From positions 1 through 64,000 of the forward strand of contig NZ_ARYK01000011.1 in assembly GCF_000685275.1 (NCBI RefSeq): a DNA stretch of 64,000 nucleotides, in the 5' to 3' direction. Under the pieces are notes generated by a model, which ran no database searches, was not told the DNA's origin, and worked only from the letters and a program-made list of their open reading frames with translations. The position numbers and the translations under genes were made by a program. Positions 26,661 through 34,434 of this stretch are shown piece by piece. Source of the DNA: Hyphomonas johnsonii MHS-2. Its GTDB lineage: Bacteria > Pseudomonadota > Alphaproteobacteria > Caulobacterales > Hyphomonadaceae. Numbering within the stretch: the first letter of the stretch is position 1; every line of letters starts with the position of its first letter.

Positions 26661-27644
26661 ATGACCGGCCACACATCGCGCCCGATCCTGGCGCAGGCCG
26701 CGGTGTGGGCGGCAGTTACCGTCTTCACTCTGGTAGGCTGTGATCGCGCGCCTGCTGGTGAGACAGCGCCAGCGCGCACCGAGCCAAGCTGCCCGGCTGC
26801 GCCTGGCGTCCAGACAGTAGACGTCCCGTCTGGTGATTTCCTGATGGGTTCGCAAGATACCTATCCGGAAGAAGCTCCGGTGCGTGCAACGGAAGTTGCA
26901 GCGTTTTCCCTGGACGCAACGGAGGTGACCAATGCTGAGTTTTCCGAATTTGTGGGCGCGACAGGCTATACGACCGTAGCTGAGCGAAAGCCAGATCCGG
27001 CCAGAGTTCCCAGAGGTGCGCCACGTGAGTTCTTCCTGCCGGGGGCTGTTGTGTTCACTCAACCTGACACGCCGACGCAGACGTGGTGGCGCTATGTTCC
27101 CGGTGCAAACTGGCGTCATCCGGAAGGGCCCGGTAGCGATATTCGCGGGAAAGCGAACTATCCTGTCGTACAGGTCGCCTATTCTGATGCATCTGCCTAC
27201 GCGGCCTGGAAAGGCCGGCGCCTGCCGAGCGAAGCTGAATGGGAGTACGCGGCCCGTTCAGGCCGCGCGGCGACACGTTACGCATGGGGCGATGAGGCCG
27301 ACTCGAAAGGCTCCCGGCGGGCCAACACCTGGCAGGGGCTCTTCCCGATCACGAATACTGCCGATGACGGATTTGAACTGCGGGCGCCTGTTGGATGCTT
27401 CGCGCCCACGCCTTGGGGACTCTACGACATGATCGGGAATGTTTGGGAGTGGACGAGCACGCCATATGGCGCCGGAATCGCACAACAGGGCGAACCGGTA
27501 CTCGCCATCAAGGGCGGCTCATTCCTCTGCGCTCCGAACTTCTGCGCGCGGTATCGCCCGCCTGCCAGGCAAGGTCAGGAAGCGGGACTTCCGACAAATC
27601 ACATTGGCTTTCGCACCGCAAAAAGTGCAGCGCCATCAAGATGA
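26661..27644 (+). CDS. Formylglycine-generating enzyme (SUMF1/FGE type), predicted lipoprotein
   Basis: FGE-sulfatase domain protein of 327 aa. Typical blocks: VPSGDFLMGSQDTYPEEAPV, FSLDATEVTNAEFSEFV, YPVVQVAYSDASAYAAW, RLPSEAEWEYAARSG, YDMIGNVWEWTS and KGGSFLCAPNFCARYR. Both copper/active Cys, C290 and C295, are kept with the same 4-residue spacing as in human FGE, so it is probably a true activator and not one of the many Cys-less homologs. The lipobox LVGC at C27 places it in the envelope, in the same compartment as the lipoprotein sulfatase at 21477. A TTG at 26619 would extend it, but ATG 26661 gives a better signal peptide. Confidence 0.88.
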   Translation: MTGHTSRPILAQAAVWAAVTVFTLVGCDRAPAGETAPARTEPSCPAAPGVQTVDVPSGDFLMGSQDTYPEEAPVRATEVAAFSLDATEVTNAEFSEFVGATGYTTVAERKPDPARVPRGAPREFFLPGAVVFTQPDTPTQTWWRYVPGANWRHPEGPGSDIRGKANYPVVQVAYSDASAYAAWKGRRLPSEAEWEYAARSGRAATRYAWGDEADSKGSRRANTWQGLFPITNTADDGFELRAPVGCFAPTPWGLYDMIGNVWEWTSTPYGAGIAQQGEPVLAIKGGSFLCAPNFCARYRPPARQGQEAGLPTNHIGFRTAKSAAPSR

Positions 27645-27767
27645 CGGCATGCCCCTAGTAGGGATCCAGCGGACTATGATCCCGTGCGGCCCATCTGTAA
27701 GGGGCGGGTCAATTCCTATCGTCCTGGACGGCTAGGCACCGCCTCGTGCCCTAGAAAGTGTAAATTC

Positions 27768-28125
27768 CTAGAGAGTTGCGTGTTTAACATTACAACGTCG
27801 ATTGAGTTGTGGCGTCAAACAGAATGGCTCACGGGTGCGCAACCGCATGTCTTCCGGATTGTTCCAGCTTCCCACGGTTTCAAAATGCACACCAAAGCGC
27901 TGCATATAGACGAAATTGTCATGAAGGGCCTCCCGCTAATGGTCTTCCCAATCAGAGGGGTGGGCGTTCGAGTCCCTCATTGGTCCATGTCCGAAACGCC
28001 TCGCTGGACATGACCTTGCGCGGCCAGACCTCAGTCCGAGAGCATTGGCTGTGACGTTCACCGATGAACGTCGTTACTTCGTCGCTGAGGCCAATGTATT
28101 TAAGCTGCTTCGTTCCCCTGCCAGC
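27768..28125 (-). pseudogene. Possible decayed coding fragment, family unknown
   Basis: The 494 bp between the FGE gene and the TetR gene hold no intact gene. Read on the minus strand, 28125-27952 is open and gives protein-like sequence ending SEAFRTWTNEGLERPPL. A different frame then continues with an in-frame stop and the stretch ALHDNFVYMQRFGVHFETV followed by WNNPEDMRLRTREP, ending at 27768. Codon use looks coding, but frame and stop are broken. I cannot name a family. It may be the remains of one gene or chance. Confidence 0.3.
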
Positions 28126-28138
28126 AAGCTTCAGATTC

Positions 28139-28801
28139 CTACAGTATCGACTGGAAGGCCTGAATCTTGTTTGCAAGAATTTTCATGCCTCTCGGCGTTG
28201 CAGCGCCGCGCAGGACAAGAGCATAACCAAGAGCTGCGGTTGGCAGGAGCTTGTCAGTTGCGAGTGCGCCCATTGACCATGAGAGCATTACACCGTTTGC
28301 AAATAATGACAGCATTCTCTCAAGGGTATCAGCCGGGTAGGCAGGTGCCAGCAGGCCCTCCTGCTGGGCATCAGAAATCAGAGCCTCCCACGCCTGGCTG
28401 TTACGCTCCAGACGTTCTGGGGTTGCGAGCCCTGTATCTTTGGCGCCCTGAACATCCAGAAGCGCCTTCCAGAGCGGCCGGTAGAAATCCGGATCTTCCG
28501 TGAAATAGCTGGTCGCGAGCGCGTGTGCATCGAACAGGCGTTCAAGCGCATTGTCGGCTTTGAGCTTGCTGAACCGCTCCGCGAAATCGCGCTCGTCCTC
28601 GAACACGGCCAAGACCACCGCATGCTTGGAGCCGAACAGGTTGTAGGGCGTTGCCAAGCTAACGTCCGCCCGTTTGGCGATCATGCGCATCGAAAGATCT
28701 GTGTCGCCGGTCTCCCGGATCAGATCGCGCGCCGCACGGACAATGCGTGACCTGCGCTCCGCTTTCGCCCGCTCCCGCTTGCCAGGTGCAGCGGTCACCA
28801 T
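28139..28801 (-). CDS. TetR/AcrR family transcriptional regulator
   Basis: Repressor-type protein of 220 aa with an N-terminal HTH (RRSRIVRAARDLIRETGDTD then RMIAKRADVSLATPYNLFGS) and a helical ligand-binding domain. It is the last gene of the minus-strand operon that starts at 33478, only 24 bp behind the FAD oxidoreductase. The start could be ATG 28801 or a GTG at 28819. A likely target is the perfect palindrome at 33514-33533 in front of the operon, giving autoregulation by a repressor encoded at the operon end. That link is inferred from position. Confidence 0.85.
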   Translation of the reverse strand: MVTAAPGKRERAKAERRSRIVRAARDLIRETGDTDLSMRMIAKRADVSLATPYNLFGSKHAVVLAVFEDERDFAERFSKLKADNALERLFDAHALATSYFTEDPDFYRPLWKALLDVQGAKDTGLATPERLERNSQAWEALISDAQQEGLLAPAYPADTLERMLSLFANGVMLSWSMGALATDKLLPTAALGYALVLRGAATPRGMKILANKIQAFQSIL

Positions 28802-28825
28802 GATGCCGGACTCAACCACTCTGCT

Positions 28826-30334
28826 TCACGCCCCTTGCGCGATGCGGTCGATATCCGCCTGGAAGTTCAATGACAACGCCTTCATCATCTCCGTCCGCTC
28901 AGGGCCCGGCTTGGGCGGATAGGCTGCCGCATTGCGTTTTTTTCCCCGCAGCCAGTAGTAGATGACCTTGGTCAGATTACGGGGGCTGCCAAGCCATTTG
29001 TTCGGATGTTCGAGCATGTGGAATCCACGCATCGCATCACGCAACAGGTCAATGTCATTGCGCACCGCGATCGCAACGCCATCCTCGAAGAAGCTTTCAA
29101 TCAGTTTTGACCGGAAACGCTTGCGATAGCCGGGGGTGAGCGCCTGGCGGGCGCGTTTGATTGCCCCGCGATCCTGTGTGCGCTGGTTGATGTAGTAGGG
29201 CCGCAATTCAGCGTGCAGAAGCTTGTGATAAGTCAGGGCGCGCGCCGCGGGATCCGTGGACTCCGCCAGCGCTTTCCTGAGCAATTGGGCACTCGCTGCT
29301 GCGAAGGAACAACCGCGCCCGTAAAGCGGGTTTGTCCGGATCAGGGTATCGCCCAACGCGAAGTATCCTCGCGTAGCGGGCTTGTTGTCGACAACGACAT
29401 CGCGCCACCGGCTGATGAGATCCCCCATGCCGTGCACGCGCCCGACCGGCACTGACCGCTCGGCATTTGTCCAGGGTGCCAGTCCCGGCATCAGAAGGGT
29501 AAGATTGTGGAAAAGGTCCGGGTCCAGGATGGCCTTGCGAAGTTCCATCTCCACTTCCGGAACAGCAATGGTGATCGAGAAGCATCCATTGTCTCCCGGA
29601 AACACGCCGAACTTCAGGAATCCCAGATCGCCTGTGGCAGGCGGATTGCCGAGCCTTGGCGGCTCCTCCATGCCAGGCTTGAGGCGGTAGTGCCGTGTGA
29701 AATAGAGAATCCCCGAGGATTCCTGTTCTTCCTTGAAATGGATGCACTCTTCCTTGATCTGGTCGATCAGGAAGCCGCTTTTGCCAGAGGAATCCACGAC
29801 AATGTCAGCTACCAGCGTTTCGTCGTCGTCGTCGAACTTGCCGGAAACGCCCAGCACATCGACGATGCCGTCTTCGGCCTTCTTGGTGACAAGTCGGCGC
29901 ACCAGGAAACCCGACTTGATTGCAACGTTCGGGAGTGCCTCGACATAGCGGCGCATGGCGAGTTCGAGCGTCGTTCGCCGGCTTGTGATGATGGTCAGTT
30001 CGGCATCGTTCGGAACGGGCTGGTAAGATTCCAGCTGCGCTTGCGTGAGCATTGATTCAAATGGAATTTCCCTGACACCCAAATTAAGCAGGTCTTCGAG
30101 AAGCCGCGGGTGATCTCGCGTGAGCATTGTCCTGAGCCGGGCCAGGAAGGCATGGCTCTGGCGCAATTGTCCTACGCCCGTATGGCGCCATTCCTCGAAC
30201 ACCGTATCAGGATCGTCGCTCGGGGGTGGGGCATCACGTTCCAGAATGGTGATGCTCCGGCCCGTCTGCGCCAGGGTAAGCGCCGTACAGAGACCACCGA
30301 TGCCTGCGCCAACGATGATGACTGTTTCGTTCAT
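28826..30334 (-). CDS. FAD-dependent oxidoreductase
   Basis: Flavoprotein of 502 aa with the classic N-terminal motif VIIVGAGIGGLCTALTLAQTG and Glu-ending second strand (ITILERD), a central DSSGKSGFLIDQI (the DG-like block) and ALGDTLIRTNPLYGRGCSFA (GD motif). This arrangement is that of the FAD-binding-3/halogenase-like group with a long insertion and an Arg/Lys-rich C-terminus, not the PheA group seen elsewhere in the window. The start overlaps the stop of the epoxide hydrolase gene by 4 nt. With an epoxide hydrolase next to it, an epoxidising monooxygenase function is an attractive guess, but no substrate can be named. Confidence 0.82.
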   Translation of the reverse strand: MNETVIIVGAGIGGLCTALTLAQTGRSITILERDAPPPSDDPDTVFEEWRHTGVGQLRQSHAFLARLRTMLTRDHPRLLEDLLNLGVREIPFESMLTQAQLESYQPVPNDAELTIITSRRTTLELAMRRYVEALPNVAIKSGFLVRRLVTKKAEDGIVDVLGVSGKFDDDDETLVADIVVDSSGKSGFLIDQIKEECIHFKEEQESSGILYFTRHYRLKPGMEEPPRLGNPPATGDLGFLKFGVFPGDNGCFSITIAVPEVEMELRKAILDPDLFHNLTLLMPGLAPWTNAERSVPVGRVHGMGDLISRWRDVVVDNKPATRGYFALGDTLIRTNPLYGRGCSFAAASAQLLRKALAESTDPAARALTYHKLLHAELRPYYINQRTQDRGAIKRARQALTPGYRKRFRSKLIESFFEDGVAIAVRNDIDLLRDAMRGFHMLEHPNKWLGSPRNLTKVIYYWLRGKKRNAAAYPPKPGPERTEMMKALSLNFQADIDRIAQGA

Positions 30335-31293
30335 CCGTCGATCTCTCGCAGGAAGGAAAGGATGGTGTCGTTGACCGCTTCAGGCGCTTCCTGCTGGGTC
30401 CAGTGGCCAATTTTCGGGATCAGCTTGTTGATGCGCAGGTCGGTAACGAAGTGCGGCATGATCTTGATCGCTTCTTCTGCCATCATCACGACGCCATCAT
30501 TGCCACCCGCAACAAAGAACGCCGGTTGGGAGACAGTTTGCGGCGCGTCTTTTGTCAACTCCCAGGTCAGGTCGTGGTTGCGATAGTAGTTCAATGGCCC
30601 GCGCATACCGGAGCGTCGGAATTCGCCTTCGTAGAAATCGAGGTCTGCCTCCGTCACCCAGGCCGGGAGCGTCACCGGATCGGGCAAACCGGAGAACATG
30701 TCATCATCCTCCGTTTTCACGGGCAGGGCGGTCAAATCTGTTTCGCCGCCCGCCATGACAAGGAACTTCTTCAAGGCGAGGCGAATATCGGCTTCGAACT
30801 CCGCTTCGGCCACGCCAGGCTCGAAAAAGTAGAGCTGGTAGAAGAATTGTCCCTTGAACATCTCGCGCATGAGCGCCATCGGCGGCACAAGCGAGCGTGG
30901 CATGAACGGAACGGACAAAGCCCCGACGGCCCGCACTACATCAGGATGGTTCAGTGCGGTCGCCCAGGCCGTGGGAGCACCCCAGTCATGCCCGATCACT
31001 ACGGCCGATTCCTTTCCAAGCGCCGGAACGAGGCCGATAATGTCGTTGACCACCTCGACCTGATTATATGCCTCGATCTCGGCAGGCTTGTCGCTCTTCC
31101 CATAGCCGCGCATGTCGGGGGCAACGACGTGATACCCCGCGTCGGCCAGAGGTCTGAACTGGTGCCGCCACGAATACCAGGACTCCGGAAATCCATGGAG
31201 CAGCAAGACGAGCGGGCCTTCGCCAGCCTCGGCGATATTCAGCTCTATCCCGTTGGTCCCAATTCGCCGCTGGGACACGCCCGGCCAGCTCAT
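30331..31293 (-). CDS. Alpha/beta hydrolase, epoxide hydrolase type
   Basis: Hydrolase of 320 aa. Oxyanion motif HGFPESWYSWR (33-43) and nucleophile elbow GHDWGA with D103, both diagnostic of soluble epoxide hydrolases and their relatives. The lid region carries FYEGEFRRSGMRGPLNYYRN, with lid Tyr as in sEH, and the catalytic His is in IGHWTQQEAP. Predicted reaction: opening of an epoxide to a diol. It overlaps both neighbours by ATGA, so it is co-translated with the FAD oxidoreductase downstream and the amidohydrolase upstream. Confidence 0.88.
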   Translation of the reverse strand: MSWPGVSQRRIGTNGIELNIAEAGEGPLVLLLHGFPESWYSWRHQFRPLADAGYHVVAPDMRGYGKSDKPAEIEAYNQVEVVNDIIGLVPALGKESAVVIGHDWGAPTAWATALNHPDVVRAVGALSVPFMPRSLVPPMALMREMFKGQFFYQLYFFEPGVAEAEFEADIRLALKKFLVMAGGETDLTALPVKTEDDDMFSGLPDPVTLPAWVTEADLDFYEGEFRRSGMRGPLNYYRNHDLTWELTKDAPQTVSQPAFFVAGGNDGVVMMAEEAIKIMPHFVTDLRINKLIPKIGHWTQQEAPEAVNDTILSFLREIDG

Positions 31294-32975
31294 GCCGCAA
31301 CCGTTTTGGCTTCAGGTCCGGGAAGGACTTCACCACACGCGTCCTTGTATCCGCCTTGCTTCGTCCAGGCGATGGCGCCGCTAACGATCACCGTCTCGAT
31401 GCCGTGAGAATCGCGAACATAGCGATATCCGTCCCCGGGCACGTCGTTGACGAATTTCTCTTCGCCGCGCTTTACGGTGGCGGGATCAAAAACGGTAATG
31501 TCCGCCACATAGCCAGGCTGCAGGAGGCCGCGCTCCGGGATCCCCCAGATCGCCGCTGTATCGGACGTGATCTTCTTCACAGCCGATTCGAGGCTCATTG
31601 CCTTCAGGTCACGGACAAAGTGGGAGAAGAGATACCCTGTATCGCCATAGGTCGAGAAAGACAGGATGTGCGCGCCGCCATCGCTTGCGCCAATATGGAC
31701 GTGGGGGTGATTGAGAAGGCCACCGACAGCGGCGGAGTCATTGTGCCCCATGCCGGATGCCAGGAAGTGGGCGTCCAGGTCTTCTTCCAGTGACAGGTCA
31801 ATCATCGCTTCAACCGGCGTTGTCCCACGCTGCTCGGCAATCTCTGCCAACGTTTGACCGATATATTTCTGGTTCGCATCCGTTTTTCCGTGACGGAAAA
31901 CCAGGTTCGGCCAGAGTGGTGCAAGGGCTGCTGCTTCCTCAATCAGCTTCTTGCGATTATCCTTGTCGGCGAAGGCTGCCATGATGTCGTCAGGCGTGCC
32001 AAACCGCATGATGTGATACCAGGACGGAAAGCGGATGAACAACAGGCTGGGAACGGCGAAGCTGAAACTGATATCGATCGGCCGGGTTTGAACCTGGGGC
32101 CAAACGCGTGCACCCCGCGCAAACTGTTCATCCACACGCTTCATGACCCGCGCCACGGCATCGACGTTGTCTGCGTTCAGAAAGACAGGTGAGAAGGTGG
32201 TCGGAATATTGTGCTTCAGCGATGTTTCGGCGAGCTGGTCGAGGCGTGCAATCGTCAGGTCGGCATCATAGAATTCCGGTACGATCTGCAGCACGCGGCC
32301 AAATTCACCGAGCACACTGGCAAGCGCATCGATTTCCCGGGCATCCGCAAAGCGACTGGGCACAGGCTGCAGGCGCTCATCCATGTCGACATAGCTTGTC
32401 GACAGGCCGACAGCGCCCGCTTCAAGACATTGGCGCAAGACAGCCTGCATGCCCGCGATTTCCGCGTCCGTCGCGGTGCGCTCCATGGCGGCGTCATTCA
32501 TGACCCAAAGACGGATCACACTGTGGCCGACCAGCGGCGCCACGTTTATGGCAAGATCCTTGCGGATGCGCGTTATGTATTCGCTGAACGTTTCCCAGTC
32601 CCATACGACGCCTTCTTCGAAGGCCTTCAGCGGCATTTCTTCGATCTGGTTGAACATGCCCACCAGTTTCATGCGATGCTTGGCCTTGAGGGGGGCGAGC
32701 GACAAGGAGCAGTTGCCCGAAACGATGGTTGTTACACCGTGCGAGAGCGCAGGCTTGGCGCAGCCGTCCCACAGCAATTGGGCGTCAAAGTGGGTGTGGG
32801 GGTCAATAAAGCCTGGCGTGACCACTTTGTCCGTAGCGTCGATCTCTTCGCGCGCCGCACCGGTTATCTCGCCGATCTCGACGATCCGGTTTCCCTTTAC
32901 GGCTACATCTGCCTTGTATGCAGGTGCTCCCGAACCATCGACGACATTTCCGTTTCTGATGACAAGATCATGCAT
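31290..32975 (-). CDS. D-aminoacylase/N-acyl-amino-acid deacylase family amidohydrolase
   Basis: Amidohydrolase of 561 aa. The metal-binding HxH is in TPGFIDPHTHFDAQLLWD, followed by SHGVTTIVSGNCSLSLAP, in which the Cys of GNC is the bridging ligand used by D-aminoacylases. The late Asp is in HIGASDGGAHIL. C-terminal DITVFDPATVKRGEEKFVNDVPG is the typical closing beta-strand domain. Relatives hydrolyse N-acyl-D-amino acids, dihydro-rings or related amides; many marine homologs are uncharacterised. Fifteen bp separate it from the upstream small gene. No signal peptide, so cytoplasmic. Confidence 0.87.
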   Translation of the reverse strand: MHDLVIRNGNVVDGSGAPAYKADVAVKGNRIVEIGEITGAAREEIDATDKVVTPGFIDPHTHFDAQLLWDGCAKPALSHGVTTIVSGNCSLSLAPLKAKHRMKLVGMFNQIEEMPLKAFEEGVVWDWETFSEYITRIRKDLAINVAPLVGHSVIRLWVMNDAAMERTATDAEIAGMQAVLRQCLEAGAVGLSTSYVDMDERLQPVPSRFADAREIDALASVLGEFGRVLQIVPEFYDADLTIARLDQLAETSLKHNIPTTFSPVFLNADNVDAVARVMKRVDEQFARGARVWPQVQTRPIDISFSFAVPSLLFIRFPSWYHIMRFGTPDDIMAAFADKDNRKKLIEEAAALAPLWPNLVFRHGKTDANQKYIGQTLAEIAEQRGTTPVEAMIDLSLEEDLDAHFLASGMGHNDSAAVGGLLNHPHVHIGASDGGAHILSFSTYGDTGYLFSHFVRDLKAMSLESAVKKITSDTAAIWGIPERGLLQPGYVADITVFDPATVKRGEEKFVNDVPGDGYRYVRDSHGIETVIVSGAIAWTKQGGYKDACGEVLPGPEAKTVAA

Positions 32976-32990
32976 TGCCGTATCCTTCTC

Positions 32991-33239
32991 TCACTGGTCG
33001 TTTGAATTCATGAATCTGTTCGAGGACGCTTCGAGCGCGTCACGCACGTGTCCCCATCCTCGCCCGACCAACTGATCGGGGTGTTCTGCACGGCACGATT
33101 CCAGCAGGATCCGAACGGCATGTTCGTCCAGCGCGACGGGCGTCTCCCCACCATTCTCGAACCGGATCGTCACCATCAGTCCAGCCTCGCCATCATGCGT
33201 GGCAGCCAGCTGGACGCGACTGATGACGGCGCCACTCAT
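32991..33239 (-). CDS. Small conserved-looking protein of unknown function
   Basis: Protein of 82 aa: SGAVISRVQLAATHDGEAG, then MVTIRFENGGETPVALDEHA and RILLESCRAEHPDQLVGRGW. I do not recognise a family. The start overlaps the stop of the upstream small gene (TGATG), a strong sign of real coupled translation; a TTG one codon earlier is also possible. It sits between the LysM-like gene and the amidohydrolase, so it may be a small accessory subunit or binding partner of an operon enzyme. No signal peptide or membrane segment. Confidence 0.65.
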   Translation of the reverse strand: MSGAVISRVQLAATHDGEAGLMVTIRFENGGETPVALDEHAVRILLESCRAEHPDQLVGRGWGHVRDALEASSNRFMNSNDQ

Positions 33240-33478
33240 CAACTCGCCAACGGCGGCTCGACGAAGATCACGTCGCTGGGAAGGATCGGGTTCGCTGAGC
33301 CGGCGTGGCCCATGCCGGCAGCAGCGCGCATGAAGACATGCAGGTTCCAGCTTTGCAGTTTTGCCACCGCTTCATCCTCAGCCAAACCGGGGAGTTCGCG
33401 TTTCGCAATTTCGTTCCAGGTGTCTCCTTCAGACGGGAGAATCGATTTTCGCACTTGTGTAAGGCCTTCGACTGCCAT
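33239..33478 (-). CDS. Small LysM-like domain protein, first gene of operon
   Basis: Protein of 79 aa. The stretch LPSEGDTWNEIAKRELPG followed by KLQSWNLHVFMR and NPILPSDVIFVEPPL has the look of a single LysM domain: GDTxxxIA start, W/N in the middle, L.P.D.I.V at the end. No signal peptide is present, so a cell-wall role is doubtful; cytoplasmic LysM-like proteins of this size occur in phage and polyketide contexts. First gene of the operon, 36 bp downstream of the palindrome at 33514-33533. Function unknown. Confidence 0.65.
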   Translation of the reverse strand: MAVEGLTQVRKSILPSEGDTWNEIAKRELPGLAEDEAVAKLQSWNLHVFMRAAAGMGHAGSANPILPSDVIFVEPPLAS

Positions 33479-33513
33479 GAGTTTTCTTCCCCAGCTTTCC
33501 TGCTTCTCGAACG

Positions 33514-33533
33514 AATTAGAATGCGTTCTAATT
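33514..33533. promoter_or_regulatory. Perfect palindromic operator candidate
   Basis: AATTAGAATGCGTTCTAATT: 8-bp arms are perfect inverted repeats around TGCG. It lies 36 bp before the start of the minus-strand operon 33478-28139, whose last gene is a TetR regulator. The core TAGAAT-GC-GTTCTA is one base from the TAGAAC-NN-GTTCTA shape of KstR-type TetR operators, which suggests a CoA-thioester or lipid-like effector. Binding is inferred. Confidence 0.65.
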
Positions 33534-33539
33534 TTTGTA

Positions 33540-34434
33540 GCAAGATGTTCCGTCGGGGAACGGGCGCGAAATCCAGTAAATTTCTTGGCATGGGAGCGAC
33601 CATTTCGCTGAGAGTGACAGGACTTGATCCTGCGCTACGCGCCGTGCTGCGGCCCGCTGACGGCATGGCACAAAAGGCTCGCGATTATCGAAGACAGGTT
33701 GGCAATGGGCAGATGCTGCCTCCATTCCCTTTGCTCAGAGGCAAGCAATCTTCAGCGCTCATGGGGTATATCTACATCATTGTGATGCGCGAGCGGAAAT
33801 CGGACGTAGATCGTTAGGGGAGTTGGATGACTGCGAGCAAAGCTGTGGCGTAGTGAATTGGGTTCCCCGCCAACTTCCGAGGCCAAATGCGAGAGAGGGG
33901 CGCCTCAGTTCGGCTCCCTTTGAAGGCGCCCGTGCGACGGTTATCGGGATTTTCCTGCGTGTAACCAGCTGCCAGGGCAGGAAGTACCAAGGCGTCGGCC
34001 TGCCTTGTTGTTCTGGCGATCGGTGAAGCGCACCCAGTCTGCCCGGTTCTGGGATATGCCGCGTACTCTGATCGCAAAGGCGTGGGGTCAATTGTCTGGG
34101 GGCGACGGTTTGGCACGAGACGTTCATCTGAGGGCAGGCCCCCGTACTTGGCCCGGAGATCATTCGGTCGATACTGATGTTCAAGAGCGGGCCTTGGTAT
34201 GAACGTCTTTTAGGGAGTCCTGCCTCCTGTTCAGACCGAAGTTGCTTCCGGCTTGCGATGCGGCCCTGGCGCGAGAATGCACTTCAACAGGCCTGCAGCA
34301 CGTGCTGGCGAAACGTTGCCCGCAGCAGGTACTTCCCGCCGTGACCTCGTTAGTTCGGATATTGACCATTAGGCAGCCTATACTGCCTACAGCGGTGAAT
34401 TGCAGGGTGTAAGCAGCGGGGCAGATGATGTCCG
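33540..34434. other. Gene-poor stretch of about 0.9 kb
   Basis: No convincing coding region on either strand; the open frames here have no recognisable domain and no start context. It contains the probable IS6 relic at 33752-33811 and a 7-bp inverted repeat TAGGCAG/CTGCCTA with a 6-bp spacer at 34370-34389, behind the cytidylyltransferase gene and lacking a U-tract. The stretch separates the catabolic operon from the sphingolipid locus. Confidence 0.6.
33752..33811 (-). pseudogene. Probable small relic of an IS6-type transposase
   Basis: The minus strand reads IYVRFPLAHHNDVDIPHER then stop. YVRFPL, N.V and the final ER align with the N-terminal region of IS6-family transposases. A 16-nt block here (33792-33807) is identical to the block at 63375-63390, inside the much clearer IS6 relic at the right end. 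The match is short and decayed. Confidence 0.35.

Noticed and set aside
27935-27987. tRNA-like 3' half (anticodon-like loop CTTCCCA, T-arm GGGCGTTCGAGTCCCTC)
   Set aside because: The T-stem has a mismatch, no matching 5' acceptor or D-arm exists upstream, and the same bases form part of a minus-strand protein-like frame.
30403-33005. Long + strand frames opposite the epoxide hydrolase and amidohydrolase
   Set aside because: Antisense shadows: no ribosome binding sites, no motifs, whereas the minus-strand genes carry complete catalytic residues.
33777-34184. 135-codon minus-strand frame in the gene-poor stretch
   Set aside because: No recognisable domain, no ribosome binding site and composition unlike the neighbouring genes.
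34370-34389. TAGGCAG/CTGCCTA inverted repeat as a terminator of the cytidylyltransferase operon
   Set aside because: Only 7 bp of stem and no U-tract in the transcribed direction; too weak to call.
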